A stretch of 64,000 bases of DNA from Allolobophora icterica (GCA_963556255.1 OY744608.1:26791420-26855419); one strand, 5' to 3'. Numbered from the stretch's first letter, positions 10,833-26,072 are shown. Numbers and translations are program-made. Notes: a model not told the origin generated them from the sequence alone.

Positions 10833-11106
10833 GCTTCGTTGTCGAGTAAATTTTGTTTAGTTAGACCTAAAGCTTGTTATAAGTCCTTAATTATAATCAT
10901 GCTCGTCCCTAAATAAAAAATCATTATTAATGTTTGAGTAAATTTGTTTATGTAAATTTGTCCAGCTAATTAGATTATTAGAAGACAATTTGCTGCATTT
11001 GATAAGTGAATGGACTTGAAAACTTGTAGGCCTATTATGCGCGAATTTTTCGATATGTCTATTATAGATAGGCTTATGGCACGTGTGTGCGTGCGTGCGT
11101 GCGTGC

Positions 11107-12779
<1,673 letters not shown>

Positions 12780-12804
12780 GTGCGTGCGCGCGTGTGTGTA
12801 TATA

Positions 12805-13372
12805 CAGTGATGGGCAATAGTTAACTAAAAAGTTGCTAACTTTTAGTTTAACTAAAAAATTTTAGTTAAGGAAGAAGTTTAACTAAAATATTTTAGTTAA
12901 GGAAGAAGTTTAACTAAAAAAAATATTTTAGTTAAAACCATAGTTTAACTAAAAAATTTAGTTGCTAACTAAAAAGTTTAACTAAAATAAATCAGCAGTA
13001 TGCAACTATTTTTCCACAGTGAACATTGAACACTGTCAGCAAAATAACATTTTAACACTGCATGGTTTTAGCCTTAACAGCCTGTGTTTTCAAATTCATA
13101 CACTACTTACAGTACACTTGTAACTGTATGCCAGAACAGTACACATTGCATAGTTTGAAGATGAAATTGTCATTGACGCTTTGCATTATTACAGTTCACT
13201 TAACGTCTTTTATTGTGAAAATGTTTGTCGTAAAAAGTTGGAAAAAGTTTAACTACTTTTTTAGTTTAGTTAACTAATTTCCAAAATTAGTTGCCAACTT
13301 TAGTTAAACTATTTTTCTTAGTTGGAAAATAGTTTTAGTTTAGCTAAAAAAATAGTTTAGTGCCCATCACTG
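12805..13372. mobile_element. hAT-type MITE rich in TTTAGTTAACTAAA motifs
   Basis: The ends are CAGTGATGGGCA and TGCCCATCACTG. The flanks are TGTATATA (12797-12804) and TATATATA (13373-13380), an imperfect 8-bp TSD in TA-rich DNA. The interior is a set of inverted AGTTTAACTAAAA repeats that would fold. Confidence 0.75.
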
Positions 13373-13432
13373 TATATATATATATAATTTTTTTTATATA
13401 TATACATATATTTATTTTTATTTTTATATATA

Positions 13433-14987
<1,555 letters not shown>

Positions 14988-15337
14988 CTGACGATCACAA
15001 ATTTTTTGCGATAGTTTGCGAATTTTGTCTGAATTTGTGCTGACATGGCCAAAACAGCAAAACACAGAGTTGTGCATTTGTCAATTTTAACAGAACCATG
15101 ATATGGCTTGTTATGATATGACAAGTAGGTTGCAGTCAGTATGCCTTCTTTTAAAAATATGTTTGGAAAGTCGATTTTAGTCACTTTCAAATTTGGAAAT
15201 AGGACAAGTATGTTCTGAAAACATACTTATTGGTACAGAACAAACTTATAGATTTGTATAGACCCAGAGGAAATAGTGAAATAGCTGTAAAACAATTCTT
15301 GGACTCTTTTATACAGACTTGTTTTCATTTGTAATAG

Positions 15338-15470
15338 GTAATCACCGTCGCGCTGAAGATGAGAACTACAGGTATTCTGCTGAGAAATCTGAAGCAACTG
15401 CTGAAGAAGATGGCCAGGAACAGCAAGCAACTGGACGTGAAGGAGGGCGCCGAAGACCAAACAGGAGAAG
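15338..15470 (+). CDS. Exon-like RG/Q-rich segment of an unidentified gene or gene fragment
   Basis: The segment is bounded by a plausible acceptor (TAATAG) and donor (AG|GTATGG). The open frame gives NHRRAEDENYRYSAEKSE, then a Glu/Gln-rich stretch and REGGRRRPNRRR. A second exon-like piece, 15752-15883, starts SYSGSRSQGSVGGSGRRRGG, is RGG-box-like, and ends in TAA. As drawn, the two phases do not join (phase 2 to phase 0), so the pair is decayed or the junction is wrong. The composition resembles C-termini of RNA-binding proteins such as the FXR family, but I cannot assign a gene. Alternative: random low-complexity sequence. Confidence 0.3.
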
Positions 15471-15751
15471 GTATGGTGTTTCATTATTAATTACAGTGAA
15501 ATTTGTTTGAGCCACATTTGCCAAGATTTTTCAGCCATTATGTGCAGTGTATTTCATCTGTTTATTATTATATGCAGCCCAAGTTTTATGATTGTCATTG
15601 GCTATTTTTTATGGAAAATACGACACTGTTCTGGGTCTTTTTTGTGAAGTTCTTTATATTTCACATGGTAACACAAACTGTGTAACTTCTTCGACTGAAA
15701 GGCTGCATTTTATTTTGCTACCAACGAAGGTTTGGGAGACAGGAGGAATAG

Positions 15752-15883
15752 TCTTACTCTGGAAGTCGATCACAAGGTTCAGTTGGAGGTAGCGGTCGAC
15801 GTCGCGGCGGCAGAGGACATACCACCAGTGGTTCTTCGAGTCATCATACTAAACAAATACCACCTCTGATGGAGCAGAATTAA
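15752..15883 (+). CDS. Second exon-like RGG-rich segment ending in a stop
   Basis: This reads 43 residues with RRRGGRG and HTTSGSSSHH, then TAA at 15881-15883. It starts directly after an AATAG acceptor-like site. After the TAA the same frame continues as GNEEKDTRRMVKKNSKKD and runs into the 57-bp repeats, where the unit reads KSEKDARHLEPAN followed by a stop. The repeat array therefore probably grew from coding-like sequence. Confidence 0.25.
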   Translation, partial: SYSGSRSQGSVGGSGRRRGGRGHTTSGSSSHHTKQIPPLMEQN

Positions 15884-15889
15884 TCTGAC

Positions 15890-16690
15890 CGTGGGAATGA
15901 GGAGAAAGACACTCGTCGCATGGTTAAAAAAAATTCCAAGAAAGACCCTCGTCGCTCGGAGCCAGCCAATTGAACTGGTTTAAAAAATAAGTCCGAGAAA
16001 GACGCTCCTCACTTGGAGCCAGCCAATTGAACTGGTTATAAAAATAAGTCCGAGAAAGACTCTCGTCACTTGGAGCCAGCCAATTGAACTGGTTTAAAAA
16101 ATAAGTCCGAGAAAGACACTCGTCACTTGGAGCCAGCCAATTGAACTGGTTATAAAAATAAGTCCGAGAAAGACGCTCGTCACTTGGAGCCAGCCAATTG
16201 AACTGGTTTAAAAAATAAGTCCGAGAAAGACGCTCGTCACTTGGAGCCAGCCAATTGAACTGGTTATAAAAATAAGTCCGAGAAAGACGCTTGTCACTTG
16301 GAGCCAGCCAATTGAACTGGTTATAAAAATAAGTCAGAGAAAGACGCTCGTCACTTGGACCCAGCCAATTGAACTGGTTAAAGAAAGAAGTCCGGGAAAG
16401 ACGCTTGTCACTTGGAGCCAGCCAATTGAACTGGTTATAAAAATAAGTCCGAGAAAGACGCTCGTCACTTGGAGCCAGCCAATTGAACTGGTTATAAAAA
16501 TAAGTCCGAGAAAGACGCTTGTCACTTGGAGCCAGCCAATTGAACTGGTTATAAAAATAAGTCAGAGAAAGACGCTCGTCACTTGGACCCAGCCAATTGA
16601 ACTGGTTAAAGAAAGAAGTCCGAGAAAGACGCTCGTCACTTGGACCCAGCCAAGTGAACTCGTTAAAAAAAAGTCAGAGAAGGACAAACT
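15890..16690. repeat. 57-bp minisatellite, about 13 units
   Basis: Units begin GTCCGAGAAAGACGCTCGTC and contain CCAGCCAATTGAACTGG. Spacing between successive GTCCGAG starts is exactly 57 bp where measured (15991, 16048, 16105, 16162). As 57 = 19 codons, the frame is kept between units. The last unit runs into KSEKDKLKSSTQQSFE followed by GTAAGA, a good donor (near 16727). No long protein is encoded, because each unit has a TGA in the KSEKD frame. Confidence 0.9.
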
Positions 16691-16729
16691 CAAGTCGTCG
16701 ACCCAGCAGTCATTTGAGGTAAGAAAACA

Positions 16730-18454
16730 GCCGTTTCATTTCAGTAGATTTGGTTTCCACTTTATGAAGTCTGAATTCTTCTTTACCAAGTTCAAGATGA
16801 GTTTATAAATTAAAAACATGAATTAAATCTGTATCAGGCAACAGCTTTTATGCAACCAGCAAGTGTTTAATATATCGGTATATTTTAATTTTAGTCTGTG
16901 AAAAGTTTAACTTACGTTGCTCCTAGGTAGTCCACAAGACTACAGTTAAAATTCTCCTCTATATGGAAATCTTTAATTCATTCAGGGCATTCATGTAGCA
17001 CTTCTTCAAGTGTCTCCTCATATGCATTCACTTCCAGGCCATCCCCACAGGCAAAAGAGTTTTAAGCGTTGATAAAGAGTAGTACATGTATCCCTAACCA
17101 TAAGAACATCTTAAGGGAGGCTATGTCTGGTAGATGACCCAACGATCCAAACAGTAGGATTCTACTTCATTGTTGAAGTGTCTGCCTAAGGAAGAAGAAT
17201 ATGAATTTGGAATTCAGCTGTGCGTCTGTTGTCCGTCACAGAGAACTTTCTTTTTCAGACCAAAATCGTAATGTTGTGTTTTATCTTAGACTACCCAGCG
17301 ACTGATTGTCAGTCTGCCAAACAATCAGAAATGCGTGATTCCTGCTGTCAGAACTTTTCAAGTTGGCAACTGCTCACAAGAGTCTTGATTCACAAGGCTA
17401 CAAGCTGTGTCGCCCGTCAAAGCCTGACTTGATCCTCAACGTGGATAGTCCGTTAAATGCCGGCTCGAGCACACCGAGTCGATGCTCGAAGGCCTGAGAA
17501 GAAACACACAGGAAGTGGTTGACCACTGCAACCGGATGGAGGTTTTTACTGTCAAGGAAGGACATACGAGTACACATACGAGTACACTCAAAACCAGACG
17601 CTCCACTGCGAAGTCTACACGTCGCGACCGTTCTGCATCTAGATCGGCAAGCCATGGAAGGTCACATTCGTCGTCCTTCATCGATAACACCTCCACCGTC
17701 ATTCATTGTGTGTTCCAAACATGCCGACTGCAAATCAGCGATTTCAGCTCACGATTGGCAGGACTGCAGGCGGCGAACTCAGACCTCCAGAGGCAGAGAG
17801 ATCAGTTGGAAGACAAGAAGGATGAGAAAGAGCAAGGAGCGCCATGCCAAAGATGGTAGGTTTCTGATTTTTGCTAACTATTGTAATTCCAGTTCTGAAT
17901 GACATTTTACATCATATAAGCTAGCAGCGATTAGTTTTGCTCTTTTAGTGGCACTGTATAAACTTTCAAATACAATTAAAATTCTGCAGATGTGTTGTGT
18001 AAACAGTGCTCTGGTGTAGGGATGGAATCCAAGACTTGATCTATAGCTGATTAAATTTAGACTCTTTGCCTGACCTTGTTATAATATAACTTTGATAATG
18101 CAAATTATGGGGAGTTATTGATGTACATTTGATATGTATTTTAATTGTCATTTACTTCTTATCTAAAATTTTGATTAAAGATCATTAATATGAATATATC
18201 TTGTACAAACTAATCTACTCTGAACTTGTCTATACAAATTGTGAATTATATCATTCTACCTCATAATTTTATGTTGTGAAAGCTGATATTCACGTTGTGT
18301 ACAAGACACGTGTCGCAGTACCAGTTGAGTAAAATTTCCTGAGGTCTTTCAATACATACTGAATATACTGAACTTAAAAAACAGATGGATTTATTTTTAT
18401 CTGACCAGGGATTGTGTCTGCACCTCAAAATCAAACCACTGGAATGAGATACTT
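16730..18454. other. No recognisable gene; weak exon-like ORF at 17482-17860
   Basis: AT-rich sequence between the minisatellite and the SINE. The segment 17482-17860 is open in two plus frames, is Ser/Arg- or Lys/Glu-rich, and ends at a donor (GATG|GTAGGT). One frame could splice in phase to a short terminal piece near 19047-19083 (GAFGYSGRKFPA, stop). I recognise no family and treat it as undetermined. Confidence 0.3.
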
Positions 18455-18660
18455 GGGGAAGGGGGGGATAGAGTAATGGTAGCACTCATGGCCAGGAGAG
18501 CATTAGGTTCGCTGATCGATTCCCGTAACCCCCCTCTAGGGCGGCGCCTTGCATGGCTGCCAAACCGTGTTTAATTAAGATCTTGATTGTACTTTCATGT
18601 TTCAATGTAATCTTACTGCATCTGTCAATTTTAAATAATAAAGAATATTATATTATTATT
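18455..18660 (+). mobile_element. tRNA-derived SINE candidate
   Basis: A tRNA-like head has an A-box-like AATGGTAGCACTCATGG (about 18474) and a B-box-like GGTTCG...GATTCCCG (about 18509-18527). An unrelated body and a TTATTATT-type tail follow. Promoter boxes plus an A/T-repeat tail fit a SINE transcribed by Pol III. No TSD was identified. Confidence 0.45.
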
Positions 18661-18776
18661 ATTTTATTTTTTTATTTTGTTTTTTAACGCCCGAAGTACG
18701 AAAATCCCTCAGGCTCTAAGAAACTATAAAGCAGGAGTGTAATTACATGTAAGCTTGGAGGTCGCCGTCCTCCATG

Positions 18777-18778
<2 letters not shown>

Positions 18779-18842
<64 letters not shown>
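18779..18842. repeat. (TTA)n microsatellite
   Basis: About 21 uninterrupted triplets. Confidence 0.95.
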
Positions 18843-18846
<4 letters not shown>

Positions 18847-19086
18847 GTGGATGAAGATTGACAGAAGCAGGCCGTGTATGACGTAGCTAAGTGTAGAATA
18901 ATAATGATCGAAAATCTCTACACAGGAATTGTGTTTGCCTGCTGCACAGCTCCTCCAATTCCATGTTCACTGTTTCTTTCATTTCATGTTACTATTTTGT
19001 CATAACGTGTAATAATAACCTTCATTATTTTACTGTGTTTCAATAGGTGCCTTTGGATATTCTGGCAGGAAGTTTCCTGCTTGAGG

Positions 19087-19410
19087 AGGATGGGCATTGG
19101 GATGGCTGCTCAGTGTCATATTGTCGGATTCTGTTTAGGGTGTGGTGTGTGTAGGGTTTGGTGGTCGTTTTGAAGAGGATGGGCATTGGGATGGCTGCTG
19201 AGTGGCTCTAGGGTGTGGTGTGTGTAGGGTTTGGTGGTCGTTTTGAAGAGAATGGGCATTGGGATGGCTGCTGAGTGGCTCTAGGGTGTGGTGTGTGTAG
19301 GGTTTGGTGGTCGTTTTGAAGAGGATGGGCATTGGGATGGCTGCTGAGTGGCTCCGTATTGTCGGATTGTATTTAGGGTGTGGTGTGTTTAGGGTGTGGT
19401 GGTCGTTTTG
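19087..19410. repeat. ~72-bp minisatellite, 3-4 units
   Basis: Units contain GGATGGGCATTGGGATGGC and GTGTGGTGTGTGTAGGGT. Unit starts near 19178, 19250 and 19323 are about 72 bp apart; the first unit (19087) is longer. Confidence 0.85.
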
Positions 19411-19419
19411 TGTTTGTAT

Positions 19420-19960
19420 TTATTTTTTTATTTGTCTTTATTTTTTTGTAGTGTATTTGTATATTTTTTTTATAAGTATTTAGATTTTGTATTTGTGTTT
19501 AGTTTAGCGACAAAACAAGCTACAAAGCAAACAACAAACAACAAACTAAACAACAAAGTAAACAACAAAACAGACACGAAAGCAAACAACAAACGACAAA
19601 GCAACAAAATAGACAACAAAATAATCAAGACAAAATAATCAAAACCTACACCCCTGCCGAGCCTCTGGCGCGGCTTAATCTCCCGTAAGCTCGTGAAGGC
19701 AGGGGGGCCCCTGGCGCGGATTAGAATCCCGTAAGCCCTGTGTGTAGTTTTTGTGTTTTTGTCTTGTTTATTTTGTTGTTTATTTTGTTTACTTTGTCGT
19801 TTGTTGTTTACTTTCGCGTTTGTTTTGTTCTTTATTTTGTTGTTTACTTTGTCCTTTGGACTTTGCTTTGTTGTTTCTTTTGTCGTTAACTAAATACAAT
19901 GCAAAATCTAAATGCTTTGTACTGTTAGTTTGTTTTTATTTGTCGTGTGTTTGTTTTTTG
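19420..19960. repeat. Fold-back repeat of (AACAAA)-type arms
   Basis: The left part (about 19500-19640) is AACAAACAACAAA-rich and the right part (about 19745-19900) is its TTTGTTGTTTA-rich complement. The spacer (19645-19740) holds two direct copies of CTGGCGCGG...CCCGTAAGC. Imperfect but clearly inverted. Confidence 0.55.
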
Positions 19961-20554
19961 TTTTGGTGTCATGTGCTGTTTATTTGGTCGTGGGTTTTGT
20001 TTTGGTGTTTATTGGTCGTTGGTGGAGGTTCAAGGTCTTGGCGAGGGATTAGAAGGAGGCGCATGGAAGAGTTGGACAGACGGCAGTGGTGAAAGTGGTT
20101 TCGGTGAGCAGTGGGAACTCTAAAGAGGAGCTTCATTGGAACGCAAGCGTGAGCAGTGGGAACGCAAGCAAAGAATTTCGAGAGCAGTGGGAACACCGTT
20201 CCCACTCCACTTTAAACCCTGACAGACGGGAAGAGTCAGTGTGGAATCATATCATCAATGAACAGACGCTGACATAGAAGTTCTTATCGTTATGAAAATG
20301 CAGACTGAAGTCTACTTTGTCGAGACGTTAATAGAGGCTGACGGAAACAGAATGAGTGATATTCATCTAATAAAGATTGTGCATTAAATTTTGCAATGGT
20401 TTTCATTCTAGGTGTACAACAAACAGAAACGAAAAGCAGTTATTCATTTGTTTATCCACTTATTCCTCCATCCATCCAGTCATTCATCTATCTACCTATT
20501 TATCCCTTCACTACATTCGTTCAATCATGCGTTCATTCTTTTAACTGTCGATTC

Positions 20555-21150
20555 GTCTCTCGAGCCTTGGGAAGACCGATTAGAAGCGAATTGCAGTAGT
20601 CAATTCTGGAGCAAATGAAAGCATGTACCAGCGTTGTGAAAACAGAGGATGAGACAGATCGTCGAACAGCCATAACACGTCTAAGTGGGAGTAAGAAACA
20701 CGTGTGAAGTTAGAGATGTGATCTTTGAAGGAGAGAGAGCTATCAAGTTAACACCCAGGTCACGTACACTTGATGAAAAGGAGTAGTGTGGAAAGATTTC
20801 CGATAGGAGAGCAAAATCAATCTTCAGCAACTGTTGAGGGGAGCCAAACCAAATTAACTGGGTTTTGCAGTCATTAAGAGAGAGAGAGAGACGATTTGAG
20901 CACATCCAGGAATGTAGAGACTTCCACAAAGACTCAATACGCTCAATTAAGTGCAATTCGGATTAAGGAGACCCATGGACAAATGCTTGCACGTAATCCG
21001 CAGAGATGACCAGCAGCTCCCGAGTGGAAAAAGAGAAGGAATGTCAGCCGTGTAGAGAATAAAGAGTAGAGGACCAAGTACAGAACCCTGAGGAACGCCC
21101 AGCTTAATGTGGATCCATTTTGTTTAGTCACCCGATATAATGATGTGGGT
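20555..21150 (-). pseudogene. CR1/L2-like LINE reverse transcriptase fragment
   Basis: On the minus strand one reads SVLGP-like and FILY-like pieces, a degenerate active-site region (SADYVQAF where YADDVQ is usual), then LHSWMCSNRLSLSLNDCKTQ, LIWFGSPQQLL, SSSVRDLGV and, further on, a DYCNSLL-type motif near 20600. These are conserved blocks of the RT palm and thumb of CR1/L2-type non-LTR elements. Frameshifts break it into at least two ORFs (20943-21131 and 20681-20956) and the catalytic block is damaged, so it is dead. Confidence 0.75.
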
Positions 21151-21215
21151 TCGTTCAGACAGATATAATCGAAACCAGCAAATTATGTTTTCCAGCAACT
21201 GTTGAGGGGGGAATG

Positions 21216-21510
21216 AAATAATGTCCATATAATTAAAGTCAGGGCTGTAGTGGTAAAATTAGAGGTGAGTATACGCTACCGGTTAGTTTTCCGAAACAAA
21301 TTAGAGGTGAGTATATGCTACAGTATTTTGTGAGTATATGCTACAGTATTTTAATATAAATAAATATAAATATTTTGTGAGGTGAGTATACGGTCTCTAG
21401 AGGTGAGTATACGCTGTATACCTGCGTATACCCTCGACTACAGCCCTGATTAAAGTATGGCATGAGCAACTTAGGCTCATGCCATACTTTAATTATATGG
21501 ACATTATTTA
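21216..21510. repeat. Long hairpin whose left arm is split by a MITE
   Basis: Left arm AAATAATGTCCATATAATTA (from about 21216) continues after the MITE as AAAGTATGGCATGAG. A loop CAACTTAGG follows, then the complementary right arm ends near 21510. Removing the MITE and one TSD copy restores a stem of about 34 bp. Confidence 0.8.
21240..21448. mobile_element. hAT-type MITE, CAGGGCTGTAG family, copy 2
   Basis: The ends are CAGGGCTGTAGT and ACTACAGCCCTG, as at 1343-1702, here 209 bp. Flanked by perfect ATTAAAGT repeats (21232-21239 and 21449-21456). Confidence 0.9.
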
Positions 21511-21537
21511 TTTCACTTCCACATTAGTTTTGACACC

Positions 21538-21560
21538 AGACAGATGGACAGACAGACAGA

Positions 21561-21603
<43 letters not shown>

Positions 21604-21617
21604 AATACAGACAGACA
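21538..21617. repeat. (GACA)n microsatellite
   Basis: Imperfect ACAG repeats. Confidence 0.9.
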
Positions 21618-21625
21618 TACAGTAT

Positions 21626-21712
21626 GATATGAGCGCCTCTGATTACGTTGTACTGCAAGAGGCGCTTTATAAATTCGTAAATACAATACAATACAATACA
21701 ATACAAGAAGGT
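21626..21712 (+). mobile_element. LINE 3' tail, same family as 440-882
   Basis: The hairpin arms GCGCCTCTGATTA and AGAGGCGC are followed by TTTATAAAT and four TACAA units. Only the 3' end is present. Confidence 0.6.
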
Positions 21713-22423
21713 GTTCACCCAGGGTTTCAAAGTTTTTTTGTAAAGGTTTTACAAAAAATCAATGTATCATAGTGTAACCACCTGACAAAGGAAACAAGGA
21801 AAGCGAATGAACCACTTGTTATTTTCACCACAGATCACACAACAATGAACAGCCATCACTCGCTGATAACTGAAGTTTAGTTTATAGAAGAAATCCAGCT
21901 GTATACACTCGCTCCTAGGAGTGCATAGGCCTATGCCAGGAGTGTACAGCATAGGCGTTGGGTTATTTCTCTATTTAGCAGTCCCAGGCTTAAACTTTGG
22001 TCCATATGAGTCTTTTATCAAAATAACAGCCACACTACTGCCACAGATAACTCGGTTCAAGGCCTTTTCGAAGACCAGTCCTGCTTGATAACTCTTCCAT
22101 CTGCCACCACCACTCCATCACTTCTCCATTACCTCAAAATTCCCTAAACACTCCAGCCCCATCCACACCTATCCCACACATCTTTTCGACGTCACCAGAA
22201 TCCCTCTACATGTTTTCCAGCCACCCTTCAGACTTTTACAATTTTACAAGCACCTTCCAATATTCTTTTCAGAATCCATAACTATTTTTCCAGTCTTCCT
22301 TCGATTCTCCATTCTTCCAAAAGAAGAGCCCCAAGTATATATACAAATATATACACCCTAAGTATGTATTGCAAACATATACACCCCAGTACTTTTCAGA
22401 AATAAGTGTGTTCGTGTTCGTGT

Positions 22424-22487
<64 letters not shown>

Positions 22488-22791
22488 GTGCGTGCGTGCG
22501 TGCGTGCGTGCGTGTGTGTAGACATATTGTTAGGCTAGGCAAGGCAAGATAAGGCAAGATAATCACACATTTACTGGCATCTCATTATTCCTATCTGTTT
22601 CCGAACCATTCCCTCGGTCCTTGTCAACATTAGAAATCAGTCATATGCCGACGCATAATGTCTATTTCCAGACACTGAAGTGTCTGTCAGCAAAGACATT
22701 ATGCATTAGCGCGATTTAAACCATTAACAGCCATATATATGTGTGTATATACATACATATGTATATAATTATATATATAAACATGTATATA
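21713..22791. other. No gene seen; includes a (GT)n microsatellite at about 22410-22520
   Basis: AT-rich DNA with no ORF of interest. The GT run grades into CGTG repeats at its right end. Short TA-rich tracts precede the second E copy. Confidence 0.7.
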
Positions 22792-23514
22792 CATAGGCGT
22801 AGACTCTGGGGGGTCAGCCGGGGCACGTGCCCCACCAATAATTGCGGAGCCGGGGCAATGCCCCCCCCCCCAAAAAATTCGAGAGGAGAATTTCTTAAAA
22901 TATTAAAATATTATGTTTCAATATAGACAAATTTCTTCAGAAACAGAAAAACAGAGACACAGAACTGAAATACTATCAGAAATTCATCTGAAATGAAAAC
23001 AAAAATTTATTTTTATCTTCAATATCTTCAATATGAAACAAATTTGCATGTAAGCAAAACGCCCCATTTCATACGCATTAACTTAACACCGGAAGCCTCT
23101 GCTGACTGTCCAGACCAGAGGTGAAAAAAGTTTTTTTTCGGATATTGGTTTAAAAAAAGAAAACCACAAAATTTGATTTTTTAAAATAACTTTCCCATTT
23201 TTGTAGAAGTTACTTTAATAACATTGATTTAATGATTTTTAATTTTCGGAAATCGCAACTGAATTAAATTGAGTTGGAGCTCTTGTTCATGCCTTTTTTC
23301 ATGATTTTTATGGTTCGAAATCCGAAAATCTTAAAAACAACCAAAACAACAAGAACCATAAAAACAAAAACAAAAAAAAAACAACAAAAAAACAACTTTT
23401 TATCTTGAAAAACTTGTTTTAAAAAAGCAACTTTTCATCTAGAAAAAACTTGTTTTTTGCTCCTCTGGTCCAGACCCCATGCCCCCCAATATTTTGGACA
23501 AGTTTACGCCCTTG
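22792..23514. mobile_element. hAT-type element E, right copy of a direct pair
   Basis: Same ends as 5128-5841 and nearly the same sequence, with a 5-bp insertion before CCGGAAGCCTC and a few other changes. Its right flank AGTTTGGG (23515-23522) matches the left flank of the other copy, not its own left flank (TGTATATA). Confidence 0.85.
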
Positions 23515-23632
23515 AGTTTGGGGTCAGAAAATTCCTCGTTTCCCCCTTCCATATTAGGTCCTGCGCTCGAGGCAACTGCCCTGGGCACCATATGCCTCCT
23601 TCGTCCCGCTACTGCCCCCCCACTCTCTCAGC

Positions 23633-23829
<197 letters not shown>

Positions 23830-24436
23830 TCACTCACTCACTCTCTCCGTACCGAGAGCAAGACCAAGTCATTGTTCGAAACCCATTACTGACGAGTCAT
23901 GGCTTCTAGGTCTACTTGTAATGCATCTTCGAAGAAGGCTTCCATCAAACGTCTCAGACAATCAACGTTTAGTTTCAGTTCGGGTACGTAACACAACAGT
24001 ACTGGCGACGATCTTGTTTGACAGGTAGAGGGGACACTTTTGAACTTATCTGTTGAAAAAAGAGCTTTGAGCTGATCTGGTCAAAAAAGAGGTCCAAAAT
24101 TGGTTGACCTTTTTTGGTGTTTCTTCAAAATTTAGGGAGTGGGGGAGACATCTGTTAAAGGTGGGGGTCTTGTCCCCATCGTCCCCCATTCGGGATCGGC
24201 ACCCATTAACACGACCTATTTCAGTTCTCATAGAGCTCCGTTCAGGCATTGTTGCTGACCGGAAGGGGGAATCGTGGGATCTGGAGTCCGAGTCGGTAGG
24301 CCCCTACCTCTGAGCGGGAACCATCGATATTGCGAGTCGCTCAGATTCAATGAGATTTTAGAGAGCCCCAGGTTAACCCCTACATTGTGGAATTTAAAAA
24401 ATGAAATAAAATTATAATGGAAAAAAATAACCAGTA

Positions 24437-24473
<37 letters not shown>

Positions 24474-24514
24474 TATCCTTTATTAAAAAGCAACTGCTAA
24501 CCGCACTTTGGTGT

Positions 24515-24755
24515 ACATAGTTCATCAAATTAATTTAAGTACAATATATTATACATAATAAATATCGCTCCATATGAACCCAAGACTCGGCTACACATGA
24601 CCTTGTAGTTTGGGGTCAGAAAATTAATTTAAGTACAATATATTATACATAATATATTGTACTCAAGTACAAGTAATTTAAGTACAATATATTATACATA
24701 ATAAATATCGCTCCATATGAACCCAAGACTCGGCTACACATGACCTTGTAGTTTT
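24515..24755. repeat. Tandem duplication containing the empty-site homologue
   Basis: The segment TAAGTACAATATATTATACA...CGCTCCATATGAACCC...GACCTTGTAGTTT occurs twice about 145 bp apart. The first copy (to 24625) continues into GGGGTCAGAAAATT, the sequence interrupted by the composite at 5128-23514. A (TAAG)n run lies at 24437-24472. Confidence 0.8.
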
Positions 24756-24881
24756 TGGGTACTTACATGATGTCCATTTTGGCTTTTTCATATTTATTAA
24801 CTGTTATTTTAATCTTGTTGCACATATTCAGTTAACTAACACACATCGAAGTTAACTAACACACAGCGTATAATATTTATT

Positions 24882-24975
24882 CAGTTATCTAACACACATC
24901 GAAGTAAACATGCATAGGGCCTATTGCCTATAGCCCTATGCATGCTAGCTTACTTCGATGTGTGTTAGTTAACTG
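24882..24975. repeat. Hairpin with ~40-bp arms
   Basis: CAGTTATCTAACACACATCG...GCATAGGGC is complementary to CCCTATGCATG...CGATGTGTGTTAGTTAACTG, with a short loop CTATTGCCTATAG. Extra direct copies of the arm end occur at 24830-24870. Confidence 0.8.
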
Positions 24976-25359
24976 AGATTTTAGAGAGATTTATTTAATT
25001 AAAAAATTTGTTCTTTGGTGAGTCTGTCTGTTTCTAGTCTACGTTAGCTGCTGGGACTTTGCAGTTGAGAAAATTTTTTAAATCACATTATGAAATTATA
25101 TGATTTGCCATAGAAATTATGTAAAATGTTATTACTTTTAACCAAAAAGATGATCTCCAAATTCCACCATTACAAACCTCTAAAGAAAAAAATTTCTTAC
25201 CCTGGGGAAGGGGCACAGCCCCCTCCCAGGACCCCTCTCCTCAGTGTTACAAGCTGCGTAATTATTTTGAAGCCCTGGTTACGCCGCTGCTACTATCCCA
25301 CTAGTTATAGTTAAAATATGCCCTGCAAAATACCCTTAGGCCTACTTATTTTAAGGTAT

Positions 25360-26072
25360 TGTCGCGTAACTACTACTCCCAGGTGACCGGACTTCTGTAA
25401 GGTGTTTCCGATAAGGTAGCCGACGGCTCGTGTCGCGACCCAGGATGCCTCACGACCGTCGCTAATATCCGTTGAGTTCGACTTCAGCTTTTTGGCTGAA
25501 GATTTAAAATAAGAAAAGACCGTATTTCGCTGTAAAGTTAAACTCTTTTATTTCACAACGACCGAAATTCTTCTTTATTCGACACTGTACCTCAAATAAT
25601 ATATCAAACTAGCGCTTGATAACTTATAAAATCCACGAAGAGCTATATCAACGATTCAAACAGAGATCCACTAGCGAACGAGCGAACACAAGAAGAAGCA
25701 GAATCGAACAGAACGACGTCGAGAGAGAGAGCGCATGCTCTATACAATGTCCTTATATAGTGTATTTGGCGAACAACTACCTATTGGCGAACATAGACCA
25801 AGCCAAGCGAACAAGCAAAGTTCGCCACCAACAGGCGAACCCTAAAGGCGAACAAATCTAAGAGTTATCTATCTAAACATAGGCAAAAATAGTATACAAG
25901 TACGCCGGAAACGGCGTGGCGAAATTGTAACGTTCGCCACAACGGCCAATTGTCCTGTAGAACACGCAAAAGTTCGCCAATGCCTAGGCGTACATACATA
26001 GTTCTTCAAGGCCTATTTCGGCCAACGAAACACCCGAAAGTTCGCCACACACGGAAACCTATTTCCGTCACA
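25360..26072 (-). repeat. 3' LTR of the gypsy element (713 bp)
   Basis: Read on the minus strand, U3 comes first (26072 to about 25755), with eight GGCGAAC/GTTCGCC heptamers in 25785-26045. A TATATAA box follows near 25752-25758, then an AATAAA signal (complement of 25547-25552) about 200 bp further. It carries an extra 8-bp unit (GAGCGAAC) near 25680 that the other LTR lacks. Confidence 0.95.

Noticed and set aside
18455..18540. A functional tRNA gene
   Set aside because: Only A- and B-box-like motifs are present; the cloverleaf stems do not pair well, so it is called a SINE head instead.
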